Shown: positions 27,087 through 36,374, counted from the stretch's first letter. The stretch: 64,000 nt of DNA from Pseudomonas graminis (GCF_001705435.1 NZ_MDEN01000068.1:186001-250000), one strand, 5' to 3'. The notes: generated by a model from the sequence alone, not told the origin. Numbers and translations are program-made.

Positions 27087-27923
27087 ATGGATTCCACTGA
27101 GCGGAAGAGTGCTGAGAAAGAAACAGGGGTTGGTGCGGTCTCTCGCGTGTTTGCCGTGATTCGGGCGCTGGGCAATTGTCCCGATGGCAGTGAACGGGTC
27201 ACACAACTGGCGCAGCAGGTGGGTCTGTCGCAACCGACCACCCACCGTTTGCTGCGCAGCCTGATGGACGAGGGCATGGTCGAGCAGGACCTGCGCAGCA
27301 AGCGTTACCGCCTGAGCCTGGAATTTTTCGCTCTCGCGGCGCGCGCCGGGCAGTCCGGCAACCTGCGTGATGTGGTGCGGCCGAGCTTGCTGCGCCTGTC
27401 GGCCTCGTTGGGGGACTCGTTGTTTCTGCTGGCCCGCAGTGGTTTCGATGCGGTGTGTCTGGACCGCAGCGAAGGGCCGTACCCGATCCGCACCTTCACC
27501 GGCGACATCGGCGGTCGCGTGGCGCTGGGTGTGGGGCAGGGCAGTCTGGCGATCCTGGCGTTTCTGCCGGAAGAAGAACGCGAGACCGTCATCCGCTACA
27601 ACTTGCCGCGCCTGCGGGATTTCCACCTGTACGACGAAGTGATGCTGCGCTCGGAAATCGACACAGTGCGGCGGACCGGCTACGCCGCGCGCAACACCGG
27701 CGTGCTGGAAGGCATGGCGGGTCTGGCGGTGCCGATTCTCGACCGCGATGGCCGGGCCGTGGCGGCGTTGAGCGTGGCCACCCTCAGCGACCGCCTCAGT
27801 GCAGACCGCATGCCCACGGTGGTGGACATGCTCAAGCGCGAGGCAACGGCGATCAGCCAGAAGATCAATCCCTTCGATCCGGTGCTGCGCCGCCCCTCTC
27901 AGGTGTTCGGTCAGCGAGAATGA
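27087..27923 (+). CDS. IclR family transcriptional regulator
   Basis: This 278-residue regulator has an N-terminal winged helix (VSRVFAVIRALGNCPDGSERVTQLAQ, with recognition helix around SQPTTHRLLRSL) and a C-terminal IclR effector domain (GRVALGVGQGSLAILAFLP, near residues 155-175; AVPILDRDGRAVAALSVATLS near 218). The start ATG at 27087 is preferred over an upstream GTG or ATG that lacks family similarity. By its divergent position it should control the adjacent import/oxidation operon in response to its substrate or a breakdown product. It is not known whether it acts as activator or repressor. Confidence 0.9.
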   Translation: MDSTERKSAEKETGVGAVSRVFAVIRALGNCPDGSERVTQLAQQVGLSQPTTHRLLRSLMDEGMVEQDLRSKRYRLSLEFFALAARAGQSGNLRDVVRPSLLRLSASLGDSLFLLARSGFDAVCLDRSEGPYPIRTFTGDIGGRVALGVGQGSLAILAFLPEEERETVIRYNLPRLRDFHLYDEVMLRSEIDTVRRTGYAARNTGVLEGMAGLAVPILDRDGRAVAALSVATLSDRLSADRMPTVVDMLKREATAISQKINPFDPVLRRPSQVFGQRE

Positions 27924-28188
27924 CTGCCGCTGCCGACACACTCATCTGAATGCCTTTCAGTACATTTCGATAACCGTTTGATTGGGCTGCAGGCCTTGCT
28001 CTTGGGGCTTCTCAGCCGTTCGTCGGATCTGCCGGGCCGGCCTTCAAGAAGCCCTGCGCAGGGTCGAAGCACTCTGTGCAGGCGCCTCGTTTTCGGACCG
28101 CTCCGACGCGATGGCACAGGGATGTGGCAAGCCGCAAAAACTCCGGGTGATCCTCGGAGCAGGTTGTCCTCCCTTTTGAGATCCTCCT

Positions 28189-29808
28189 ATGTCGAAATCC
28201 CTGAGATTGCAGATCCTCGCGCTGCTCAGCGGCAGCCTCGTGCTGGTCGTGCTGATTGCCCTGGCGTGTTTCCAGTTCCTGTCCAGCAACGTCCACGCCT
28301 ATCGCGGTCTGCTTGAGGGGCCGTTGCACGCCTCGCAACTGGTCGATCAGGCCAACCTGCAGTTCAAGGTTCAGGTGCAGGAATGGAAGAACGTGCTGCT
28401 GCGCGGCAAACAGCCGGCCGACCGCGACAAGTTCTGGGCGCAGTTCGAAGACCAGGAACGCCAGGTGCAGGACACCCTCGGCAGCCTGAGTGCAATGGAC
28501 GGGCTGGACCCCGCGACCAAAACCCAGGTCGACGCGCTGCGCAACGAGCACCGCACCCTCGGCGTGGCCTACCGCAAAGGCCGTGACGCTTACATTGCCT
28601 CCGGTGGCGATCCGGTTGCCGGTGACATGGCCGTCAAAGGCGTTGACCGTGCCGCCAGTGAGCAGATGACCGGCCTGGTGGTTGGCCTGCGCAAGCAAAG
28701 TGACCAGCAGTCGACGATCCTCAGCAGCACCGCCGACCGGACCATCCTTATCGGCACGCTGGTCATGCTCGCCTCGGCGTTGCTGGTGGGCGTGCTGACG
28801 CTGTGGGTGGTTAACCGCAACATCGTCGGCCCGATCCGCATGTTGATCGAATACGTCGCGCAACTGAGTCAGGGCAAGTTCAGCGACCGCGTCAGCATCA
28901 CCCGTCAGGATGAGCTGGGACGTCTGGCCGTTGCGGCGAACACGCTGCGGGATTTCCTGGCCGACACCTTTACCCGCCTCAAGCGCAGCACCACCGACCT
29001 GGACAGTGCCGGCGGCGAGCTGAAAGCCATTGCCGCGCTGATGGCCCAGGGCACCCACGAGCAGTTCGAGCGCACCGATCAGGTCGCGACGGCGATGACC
29101 GAAATGTCCGCCACCGCCCAGGAAGTCGCCCGCCATGCGGCTCAGGCCGCCCAGGCCGCTGACGAGGCGGATCGCAGTTCCCAGGAAGGCAGCAAGGTGA
29201 TGGGCGCGACCATCACAGCGATCACCCAGATGCGCACCGAGATCAGCAACACCGCCAACGTCATTCGCCGTCTGGAAACCGACAGCGGGCGCATCGGCAA
29301 GGTGCTGGAAGTGATTCGCGGCATCGCCGAGCAGACCAACCTGCTGGCGCTGAACGCGGCCATCGAAGCAGCCCGTGCCGGCGATGCCGGGCGTGGTTTT
29401 GCGGTGGTTGCCGACGAAGTGCGCACGCTGGCCCAGCGCACCGCGGCCTCAACGGCGGAAATCAACCAGATCATCAGCTCGGTGCAGACCGGCGCCGTCG
29501 ATGCTGCCCAGGCCATTGAAAGCGGGCAGGCCCGCAGCCAGGAAAGCGTCGATCAGGTGGCGCTGGCAGGCTCCTCGCTGGAACGCATTACCAGTGCCGT
29601 GGAAGCCATCCGTGACATGAACCGCCAGATTGCGACGGCTGCGGAAGAGCAGACGTCCGTGGCCGAAGACATCTCCCGCAACCTGACGGAAATCACTGCG
29701 ATTGCCACCACCAACCAGGACAACGTCCAGCGCACGCAAACCGCGAGTCAGGATCTGCATGTGTTGTCGGTGGGGTTGAATGACGTGATCTCGCGGTTGA
29801 GTGCCTAG
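28189..29808 (+). CDS. methyl-accepting chemotaxis protein
   Basis: This 539-residue chemoreceptor has a transmembrane helix at about 8-30, a short helical periplasmic domain (30-185, four-helix-bundle type) and a second helix near 188-212. HAMP follows (RMLIEYVAQLSQGKFSDRVS), then the signalling domain with EQTNLLALNAAIEAARAG and FAVVADEVRTLAQR. The ligand cannot be inferred; four-helix domains bind small organic acids, amino acids or aromatics. The 265-bp upstream gap to the IclR gene has no other convincing gene. Confidence 0.92.
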   Translation: MSKSLRLQILALLSGSLVLVVLIALACFQFLSSNVHAYRGLLEGPLHASQLVDQANLQFKVQVQEWKNVLLRGKQPADRDKFWAQFEDQERQVQDTLGSLSAMDGLDPATKTQVDALRNEHRTLGVAYRKGRDAYIASGGDPVAGDMAVKGVDRAASEQMTGLVVGLRKQSDQQSTILSSTADRTILIGTLVMLASALLVGVLTLWVVNRNIVGPIRMLIEYVAQLSQGKFSDRVSITRQDELGRLAVAANTLRDFLADTFTRLKRSTTDLDSAGGELKAIAALMAQGTHEQFERTDQVATAMTEMSATAQEVARHAAQAAQAADEADRSSQEGSKVMGATITAITQMRTEISNTANVIRRLETDSGRIGKVLEVIRGIAEQTNLLALNAAIEAARAGDAGRGFAVVADEVRTLAQRTAASTAEINQIISSVQTGAVDAAQAIESGQARSQESVDQVALAGSSLERITSAVEAIRDMNRQIATAAEEQTSVAEDISRNLTEITAIATTNQDNVQRTQTASQDLHVLSVGLNDVISRLSA

Positions 29809-29822
29809 AACTCGGATGTTCA

Positions 29823-30126
29823 TAAGCCGGTCCCACTGACGCACTGCGATCACTCAGTGATGATCGTTCCCACGCTCCGCGTGGGCATGCAGACCTAGAC
29901 GCTCCGCGTCCTTGTCGGACCGGCTTTAGCCGGGAAGACGTCGGAAGCCACACCGCAGAATTGATGGTGTACTCAAGGGCCTCTTCCCGGCTAAAGCCGG
30001 TCCCACTGACACAGCGCGGTCACTTGGTAGGACCGGCTTAAGCCGGGAAGAGGTCGGAAGTCACAGCGCAGAATTGATAATGTACTCAAGGGCCCATTCC
30101 CGGCTGAAGCCTGTCCTACCAAGCCG
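29823..30126. repeat. intergenic REPIN cluster (two REPINs plus CGTGGG-type element)
   Basis: The 330-bp gap between the chemoreceptor and methyltransferase genes is built of repeats. GTTCCCACGCTCCGCGTGGGCATGC-type hairpins lie near 29869-29915. Two inverted REP pairs follow: 29921-29937 with 29983-30000, and 30029-30050 with 30093-30112. The two pairs share flanking sequence around CAGAATTGATGGTGTACTCAAGGG. It contains no gene. Confidence 0.9.
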
Positions 30127-30138
30127 CGCGCGTTGCGA

Positions 30139-31077
30139 TTAGCCCTGGCGGAACACCAACGCTTTCAACCCACCCCCTTCCTCGGCATCGGCGAATTCAG
30201 GCGGGTTTTCCAACCGCTCGACAAACCGCAACCCCGGCGCTTCCCGGGTCACGCCTTCGATGAGAAAGTCCGCGCCCAGCAGCGGGTCGTTCATGCACGC
30301 CAGCACCGTGCCGTCCGGGGTCAACAGTTCCGGCAGTTTGCGCAGCACCCGCTGATAATCCTTGGTCAGCAAAAAGCTGCCTTTCTGAAACGACGGCGGG
30401 TCGATGATCACCAGATCATAGGGCCCCGTGCTTTTTACCTTGCCCCAGGACTTGAACAGCTCGTGGCCGAGAAAAGTGACCTTGCTCAGGTCATGGCCAT
30501 TCAAGCGATGGTTGTCGCGGCCGCGACTCAGCGCAGCCCGGGACATGTCCAGATTGACCACACACTCCGCGCCACCCTCGATCGCTGCCACCGAAAACCC
30601 GCAGGTGTAGGCAAACAGATTCAGCACCCGCTTGCCCGCTGCATTGGCCCGCACCCAGTCGCGGCCGTAGCGCATGTCGAGGAACAGCCCGGTGTTCTGT
30701 TTTTTGCCGAAATCCACGAGATAACGCAGGCCGCCCTCGGTCAGCGTCCATTCCTCCAGCACCTCGCCCAGCAGCGCCTCGGTGTGGCTGTCCGGCAGAT
30801 AGCGGTGCTGCAACAACAGCGTATGGGCGCTGGATTGCTGCCACGCCGGTGACTCGATCAGCCTGGACAGCCGCTGCTTCAGGGCTTCCAGCTCATCGGC
30901 GCCTGGCGCCTTGAACAGCGACACCAGCACCACGCCCTGCATCCAGTCGACGGTCAGTTGCTCGAGCCCCGGCCAGCGTCGGCCACGGCCGTGAAACAGG
31001 CGGCGAGTCTCGGCGGGCGGGGCGGCGAGGGCGGTCTGGAGGTGGGAGTCGAGCAGGTCGAGGGCGTCGGCATTCAT
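30139..31077 (-). CDS. class I SAM-dependent methyltransferase (RlmI/RlmK-like)
   Basis: This 312-residue protein has the SAM-binding core with motif I VLNLFAYTCGFSVAAI (about residue 151), acidic motif II NLDMSRAAL, and the catalytic/binding DPPSF motif (about residue 227). This is the RlmI/RlmL-C group, which methylates 23S rRNA cytosine or guanine. An N-terminal part (1-130) has strands that may form the substrate domain. The exact target is uncertain. The gene is monocistronic, divergent to the MFS gene upstream at 31188 only by position; both read leftward with a 110-bp gap. Confidence 0.85.
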   Translation of the reverse strand: MNADALDLLDSHLQTALAAPPAETRRLFHGRGRRWPGLEQLTVDWMQGVVLVSLFKAPGADELEALKQRLSRLIESPAWQQSSAHTLLLQHRYLPDSHTEALLGEVLEEWTLTEGGLRYLVDFGKKQNTGLFLDMRYGRDWVRANAAGKRVLNLFAYTCGFSVAAIEGGAECVVNLDMSRAALSRGRDNHRLNGHDLSKVTFLGHELFKSWGKVKSTGPYDLVIIDPPSFQKGSFLLTKDYQRVLRKLPELLTPDGTVLACMNDPLLGADFLIEGVTREAPGLRFVERLENPPEFADAEEGGGLKALVFRQG

Positions 31078-31187
31078 CGGTGGGCGGCAGGTCGGCAGTG
31101 GGAAAGGGGCGGCATTCTAAACCCATTTCCCGGCGAACGACGGCGCCATGCTGTCGAACGTCGTTCCCCCGACCTCAACTCCGTGGA

Positions 31188-32477
31188 TCAGGTAGCCGGC
31201 GCGCCCTCGGGTTGATCATGGGCCGCGGCTTCGCCGGTTTCCGGCACCGCCAGCCACACCAGCACGAACGCCACGGCCGCAATCGCCGCCAATGTCAGAA
31301 ACGCCGCGCTGTAGCCCGCCTCGCGGACGACCAGCCCGGCCAGGCCGTTGCTCAGCGCCGCGCCCAGGCCAAACACTGTCGAGATCGCCCCCAGGCTGAC
31401 GTTGAAGCGCCCGGTGCCGCGTGTCAGGTCCTTGACCACCAGCGGCAGCAGCGCGCCAAACGCCCCGGCGCCGATGCCGTCCAGCAACTGCACGCCCACC
31501 AGCCAGTACGGGTTATCCGACATCACATACAACACGCCCCGCAGCGGCAGAAAAATGAAGCCGGCGAGCAACAAGGGTTTGCGCCCCCAGACGTCGGCCT
31601 TCGCCCCCACCAGCCAGGCCACTGGCACCATTACCAACTGCGCGGCGACGATGCAGGCGGAGGTCAGCGGCGTGGCGAGGTTGACGTCGATCTGCGAAAG
31701 CTTCTGACTCACCAGCGGCAGCATGGCCGCATTGGCCAGGTGAAACAGCCCGCAGCAGATGGCGAACACCAGCAACGGTCGGTTGTGCAGCAATACCGCC
31801 CAGCCGCTGGGCTGGTCCTTACCCTGGTCATGGTTGGGGTCGAAGCCGCGGGCGACGTCGTGGTCAATCGCCGAGGCATCGACAAATGAGACGGCGACGA
31901 TGCTCGCCAGCGCCATGAACGCCATCAGGTAAAACACCGCAATCGGCCCGAACATCCATGAAAAAATGCCGGCCAGCAGGGCTGCGCAGGCGTTGCCGGC
32001 GTGGTTCCAGGTTTCGTTGCGTCCGGTCCGGCGGGTGAAGGCTTTCGGCCCGGTGATGCCCAGGGAGATGGCGGCGATGGCGGGGGCGAACACCGAGCCT
32101 GCGATGGCGCTGATGCTCTGGGTGATCGCCACCCAAGTGAACGAGTGAATGAACGGCAGCACCAGACACCCGGCGGTCACCAGCAAGGCCGCCACGATCA
32201 CCACCATCCGCTTGCTGCGGGTGCGGTCAATCAGCGCACCCGCCGGGGTTTGTGTGACCAGCGCGGCGATGCCGGCGAGGGTCATGACCAGTCCGATACT
32301 TGCCGGATCCCACTTGTGCACCGCCAGCAGGTAGATCGCGAGGTAGGGCCCGAGCCCATCGCGCACATCCGCCAGAAAGAAGTTAATACCGTCCAGAGAA
32401 CGGTTGTTGCGCTGATCGGAAGGGTTGCTCAAGGTCGGCCTCACTCTGGCGATGCGCAGGCGGAACGGCTGCGGCAT
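31188..32477 (-). CDS. MFS transporter
   Basis: This 429-residue membrane protein has about 12 hydrophobic segments. Segments 1-6 include GLVMTLAGIAALVTQTPAGALIDRTRSKR, with the family's GxxxD(R/K)xxR-like loop at about residue 87. The sequence is related to the MFS group of YfkF/TetA-like efflux proteins and has no sugar-permease signature. The start is the ATG at 32477; a start nearer the first membrane segment cannot be ruled out. The substrate is unknown. The 200 bp upstream lead to hemB on the other strand. Confidence 0.85.
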   Translation of the reverse strand: MPQPFRLRIARVRPTLSNPSDQRNNRSLDGINFFLADVRDGLGPYLAIYLLAVHKWDPASIGLVMTLAGIAALVTQTPAGALIDRTRSKRMVVIVAALLVTAGCLVLPFIHSFTWVAITQSISAIAGSVFAPAIAAISLGITGPKAFTRRTGRNETWNHAGNACAALLAGIFSWMFGPIAVFYLMAFMALASIVAVSFVDASAIDHDVARGFDPNHDQGKDQPSGWAVLLHNRPLLVFAICCGLFHLANAAMLPLVSQKLSQIDVNLATPLTSACIVAAQLVMVPVAWLVGAKADVWGRKPLLLAGFIFLPLRGVLYVMSDNPYWLVGVQLLDGIGAGAFGALLPLVVKDLTRGTGRFNVSLGAISTVFGLGAALSNGLAGLVVREAGYSAAFLTLAAIAAVAFVLVWLAVPETGEAAAHDQPEGAPAT

Positions 32478-32679
32478 TGCTAAATGACCTGCCGCCGTTG
32501 CGTTGGTTCTCCACGCCGTTTCTGCACGCTGTTTCTGAACACTGTTGCAGCCGACGTAACGGACTTTCTTGTCACGGCGTTTGAATCAAGGGCGGCGCAG
32601 GCATAAGCTTCGCGCCATTGAAAGTGCCGGACCTTTCGGGCCCGGCAATCTTCCGGATATTTTTAGCTCAGGAACCGCC

Positions 32680-33654
32680 ATGTCCAGTCTGTTTCCCGCT
32701 GCCCGTCCACGCCGTCTGCGCAGCAACGAAAGCTTCCGCTCGCTGTTTCAGGAGAACGAATTCACCCTGAACGATCTGGTGCTGCCGATCTTCGTCGAAG
32801 AAGAAATCGACGACTTCGTGCCGATCAACAGCATGCCTGGGGTGCAGCGCATTCCCGAGTCGAAGCTGGCGCAGGAAGTCGAGCGCTACGCCCGTGCGGG
32901 CATCAAGTCGGTGATGACTTTCGGCGTGTCCCACCACTTGGACGCCACCGGCAGCGACACCTGGCAGGAAAACGGCCTGGTCTCGCGGATCTCGCGGACC
33001 ATCAAGGCCGCCGTGCCGGAAATGATCGTGATGTCCGACACCTGCTTCTGCGAGTACACCGACCACGGCCACTGCGGCGTGATGCATGGCGGCCATGTCG
33101 ATAACGACGCGACCATTGAAAACCTCGGCAAGCAGGCCGTCATGGCGGCGCGTGCCGGTGCTGACGTGATTGCCCCCTCGGCGGCCATGGACGGTCAGGT
33201 GAAAGCGATTCGTGCCGCCCTCGACGCCGCCGGTTTTACCCAGACGCCGATCATGGCGTACTCGACCAAGTTCGCCTCGGCGCTGTACGGCCCGTTCCGC
33301 GAAGCCGGCGGCTCGGCGCTCAAGGGCGACCGCAAAACCTATCAGATGAACCCGATGAACCGTCGTGAAGCCCTGCGCGAATCGCTGCTGGACGAGGCCG
33401 AAGGCGCCGATGCGCTGATGGTCAAGCCGGCTGGCGCGTACCTGGACATCATCCGCGACATCCGCGAAGCCTCGAACCTTCCCTTGGCGGCTTATCAGGT
33501 CAGCGGCGAGTACGCGATGATCAAGTTCGGCGCCCAGGCCGGCGCCATCGACGAACACCGCGTCGTGCGTGAAACCCTCGGCGCGATCAAACGCGCAGGC
33601 GCGGATTTGATCTTCACGTACTTCGCGATGGACCTGGCGTTGAGCGGGATCTGA
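32680..33654 (+). CDS. hemB: delta-aminolevulinic acid dehydratase, zinc-type
   Basis: This 324-residue enzyme condenses two 5-aminolevulinate molecules into porphobilinogen in haem synthesis. The active-site lysines lie in YSTKFAS and MVKPAGAYLD. The segment SDTCFCEYTDHGHCG has three cysteines in the C-x-C-x7-C zinc-ligand arrangement of E. coli HemB. This differs from the magnesium-type HemB of P. aeruginosa, which lacks these cysteines. Length and sequence are very close to the enterobacterial enzyme. It is likely a second HemB paralogue in this genome. The start at 32680 (MSSLFPAARPRR) is conserved. Confidence 0.93.
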   Translation: MSSLFPAARPRRLRSNESFRSLFQENEFTLNDLVLPIFVEEEIDDFVPINSMPGVQRIPESKLAQEVERYARAGIKSVMTFGVSHHLDATGSDTWQENGLVSRISRTIKAAVPEMIVMSDTCFCEYTDHGHCGVMHGGHVDNDATIENLGKQAVMAARAGADVIAPSAAMDGQVKAIRAALDAAGFTQTPIMAYSTKFASALYGPFREAGGSALKGDRKTYQMNPMNRREALRESLLDEAEGADALMVKPAGAYLDIIRDIREASNLPLAAYQVSGEYAMIKFGAQAGAIDEHRVVRETLGAIKRAGADLIFTYFAMDLALSGI

Positions 33655-33710
33655 TTTCCACTCACTAGAGGTTTTGGCGGAGCAGACCGCGGTTTCAAAA
33701 CATGCCGCAG

Positions 33711-33895
33711 ACCTGTGGCAGTGACCGGGGTGGCGCTCCACCTTACTCACGAAGTCGGACTGTCATTCCCCAGAGAAAGTGGCCGGCAGTCTTGGCCTCT
33801 TCGTGAGCAAGCTCACTCCCACCAGTCCAACGAACCGGCCGAAACCCGGGGCGATCCACGATTTTGTGGGCGTGAGCTTGCTCGCGAATGGCTAC
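33711..33895. repeat. REP-type repeats between hemB and dps
   Basis: The 385-bp gap between hemB and dps begins with repeats. GTGACCGGGGTGGCGCTCCACC (about 33719-33740) is nearly identical to the copy near 14759. Then come GTGAGCAAGCTCACTCCCACC (33802-33822) and GTGAGCTTGCTCGCGAATGG (33872-33891), members of the GAGCAAGCTCGC REP class. No gene is seen. The segment 33900-34039 should hold the dps promoter. Confidence 0.8.
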
Positions 33896-34039
33896 TGTTG
33901 TTTCAACGCCGATTGTCGTTGGGCGACGGCGTTTCATAGGCCGTGTCGATGGCAGCGATTGGCAGCGGTGATTTCAGTTAACAGGGCGTGCTCTCTAGAA
34001 TCGACCCCTCAGCAATCAACAGACCTTAGGGAGCAACTC

Positions 34040-34525
34040 ATGGCTATTGAAATCGGAATCAACGAGCAAGACCGTGCAGAGATCGTTGAAGGACTGTCCC
34101 GGCTGCTCTCCGACACCTACGTGCTGTACCTGAAAACCCACAACTTCCACTGGAACGTCACCGGCCCGATGTTCCGCACGCTGCACCTGCTGTTCGAGGA
34201 GCAGTACACCGAACTGGCGACCGCAGTGGACTCCATTGCCGAACGCATCAGAGCCTTGGGCTTCCCGGCACCGGGCACCTATTCCACCTACGCACGGCTG
34301 TCGTCGATCAAGGAGGAGCCGGGCGTGCCCGCTGCGACCGACATGATCCAGCAACTGGTTGAAGGGCAGGAAGCGGTGGTACGCACCGCCCGCGACCTGT
34401 TCCCGTTGCTGGAGAAGGTCAGCGACGAACCCACTGCCGACCTGCTGACTCAGCGCATGCAAGTCCACGAAAAAGCCGCCTGGATGCTGCGCTCGCTGCT
34501 GGAAGGTGACGGTTTCGTTGCCTGA
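34040..34525 (+). CDS. dps: Dps-family ferritin-like protein
   Basis: This 161-residue protein has the Dps ferroxidase residues at the dimer interface: THNFHWNVTG (His and Trp, residues about 34-43) and the following D/E pair in EEQYTELATAVDSIAERI. Dps shells of 12 subunits store iron and shield DNA from peroxide in starvation. The start ATG at 34040 has a GGGAGC site. The gene is single. A REPIN follows. Confidence 0.92.
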   Translation: MAIEIGINEQDRAEIVEGLSRLLSDTYVLYLKTHNFHWNVTGPMFRTLHLLFEEQYTELATAVDSIAERIRALGFPAPGTYSTYARLSSIKEEPGVPAATDMIQQLVEGQEAVVRTARDLFPLLEKVSDEPTADLLTQRMQVHEKAAWMLRSLLEGDGFVA

Positions 34526-34550
34526 CACCTTCATCTCTGCGTGAGACCTA

Positions 34551-34618
34551 TTCCCGGCTAAAGCCAGTCCCACTAAGGCATCGCGGTCACTTGTAGGACC
34601 GGCTTCAGCCGGGAAGCT
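34551..34618. repeat. single REPIN (inverted REP pair)
   Basis: CCCGGCTAAAGCCAGTCCCAC (34551-34572) and GTAGGACCGGCTTCAGCCGGGAAG (34594-34616) form an inverted pair between dps and the SRPBCC gene. It is the same family as the array at 19555. Confidence 0.9.
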
Positions 34619-34794
34619 GTTGATTCATTCTTTTGATCTTCCTGCGCAACAAGTCCAGCCACCGCCAACCCTCCCGAAACAGCAGCAATCGTGACAAGAT
34701 TGCTCGCGGTTACCGCATATATAGAGAGGGCGCGGTCCCGCCACGCGATCCAGCGCTGGCTGCCCGGCCGCTGCCCGCATTTCTGGAGAACATC

Positions 34795-35202
34795 ATGGCT
34801 CAAGCATCTGCATCCATTCGCATCCCGGTGTCGGCCGAAAAGGTCTGGGCACTCACCGGTGGCTTCCACTCGCTGCACGAGTGGCTGCCGTTCATCAAGA
34901 GCAGCGAAGCAAAGGAGGGCGGACGCGTCCGTCACCTGACCACCGACGACGGTGCTGAAATCACCGAGCGCCTGCAGACCTACGACAATTCGGCTCGCAC
35001 GTACAGCTACTCCATCGACAAAGGACCGTTTCCGATCAAGGACTATCTGGCGACGTTCAAAGTCAAAGAGGATGGCGATGAGGGGGCGTGGGTGGAATGG
35101 TCAGGCGTGTTCACCGCCGACGGTGTGACCGATGCGGACGTCGAGGAATTATTCAAGGGGATTTACGTGGGTGGGCTTGAAGCGCTACAGGCCAATTTCT
35201 AA
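34795..35202 (+). CDS. SRPBCC (START-like) family protein
   Basis: This 135-residue protein starts at the ATG at 34795 with a GGAGAA site. It has the PYR/PYL-like SRPBCC hydrophobic-cavity layout: ASASIRIPVSAEKVWALTGGF, then LHEWLPFIKSSE, and the terminal helix VEELFKGIYVGGLEAL. Members bind hydrophobic ligands or cyclise polyketides (the MxaD-like group is close). No partner gene is nearby. The ligand is unknown. Confidence 0.8.
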   Translation: MAQASASIRIPVSAEKVWALTGGFHSLHEWLPFIKSSEAKEGGRVRHLTTDDGAEITERLQTYDNSARTYSYSIDKGPFPIKDYLATFKVKEDGDEGAWVEWSGVFTADGVTDADVEELFKGIYVGGLEALQANF

Positions 35203-35306
35203 CTCATTGAACAGGTCTGCCGCCGATAATCGCGGGACCGCCAGGCCATTGCGGCCTGGCATTTCGGTGCCTTGCTTGAATCGTCGTGCGTCGGGCTGTC
35301 AGGCCT

Positions 35307-35423
35307 TCAGTGATGCTCTGACACCGTCGCTGCATTGATCAGGTCGTACAAGGCGAACGCGCGGTTGACCAGGAAAACGGTCACGGCAGTGAGGGCAAGG
35401 GCATTGATGATGTGCAGGGTCAT
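35307..35423 (-). CDS. possible 38-residue single-pass membrane protein
   Basis: The frame from ATG 35423 encodes 38 residues with a hydrophobic N-terminal half (MTLHIINALALTAVTVFLV) and a polar tail. It would be a small inner-membrane protein. The ribosome site is weak, and the upstream frame extends without a reason to use it. It lies alone between two rightward genes, so coding is only possible. Confidence 0.35.
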   Translation of the reverse strand: MTLHIINALALTAVTVFLVNRAFALYDLINAATVSEHH

Positions 35424-35617
35424 GGTGGCAAGTCCGTGTCGTGTCTGGGATGACGCGATGTTACGCGAGCCCTGCCGAAGCTGAAGACAATAGCCTTCAT
35501 GGTCTACATCACCGGCAATGATGGGCAGCAGGTTGTGAAGGCCAAGTCGAGTGACGGGGTGAACTATTGCCGCGGGATCCGGGTCGGCTCTACACACTTA
35601 TCAGCCTGGAGTCTGCC

Positions 35618-36304
35618 ATGCAGCCTTATGTCATTTGCCACATGATGTCCTCCCTCGACGGCCACGCCCTTACCGATGGCTGGGATCGCACGTTCAAGAA
35701 AGACGCCGGAGATTTATACGAAAAGCTCGCCCAGACGTTCGAGTTTGACGCCTGGATCTGCGGGCGCGTGACGATGCAGGAAATCGCCCACGACGAGGGC
35801 TATCCAAAGGGCCTCGCCAAAGGCCCCATCGAGCGCAGTCATTACTTCGCTGATCGCAGCGCCAAGGCCTATGCCGTGTCCATCGACCCCCAGGGCAAGG
35901 TGGGCTGGAAAAAGAATCAGGCGCTGGATTCCCATGTCGTCGAAGTCCTGACTGAAGGGGTGTCGGATGACTACCTGGCGTACCTGCAGTCGATTCAGGT
36001 CTCTTACATTTTTGCCGGGAAGACCGAGATCGACCTGCAGCAGGTGGTGCAGATCCTGTCGAGCGAGCTGGGCTGCAAGCGCCTGATTGTCGAGGGCGGC
36101 CCCCATGTCAGTGGCTCGTTCGTCAACGCCGGGCTGGTCGATGAAGTCAGTGTGCTGATTCTGCCGCTGATCGACGGGCGAGGCGAGCATCCGGCGTCGT
36201 TCGAGGTGCCGACCGAGGCGTGGAAACAACCGGCTCACTTGACATTGACCTCGGCGGAGGTCCAAGACGGCGGCGCGGTCTGGTTGCGCTACACCCACGC
36301 CTGA
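35618..36304 (+). CDS. dihydrofolate reductase-like (RibD C-terminal domain) protein
   Basis: This 228-residue protein starts at the ATG at 35618. It has the DHFR-like Rossmann fold: VICHMMSSLDGHAL with the Ser-Leu-Asp-Gly motif at the start, FDAWICGRVTMQE, and GCKRLIVEGGPHVSGSF near residue 163. In RibD this domain reduces a pyrimidine in riboflavin synthesis, but free-standing homologues are NADPH-dependent reductases of unknown substrate. It is monocistronic and followed by a terminator. Confidence 0.85.
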   Translation: MQPYVICHMMSSLDGHALTDGWDRTFKKDAGDLYEKLAQTFEFDAWICGRVTMQEIAHDEGYPKGLAKGPIERSHYFADRSAKAYAVSIDPQGKVGWKKNQALDSHVVEVLTEGVSDDYLAYLQSIQVSYIFAGKTEIDLQQVVQILSSELGCKRLIVEGGPHVSGSFVNAGLVDEVSVLILPLIDGRGEHPASFEVPTEAWKQPAHLTLTSAEVQDGGAVWLRYTHA

Positions 36305-36374
36305 CCCAACGGCGGAGCGGGGCTAATACAGTCCCGCTTCAGGCAAGGAAAGCCCGGGGAAAACGATCGGAAAC

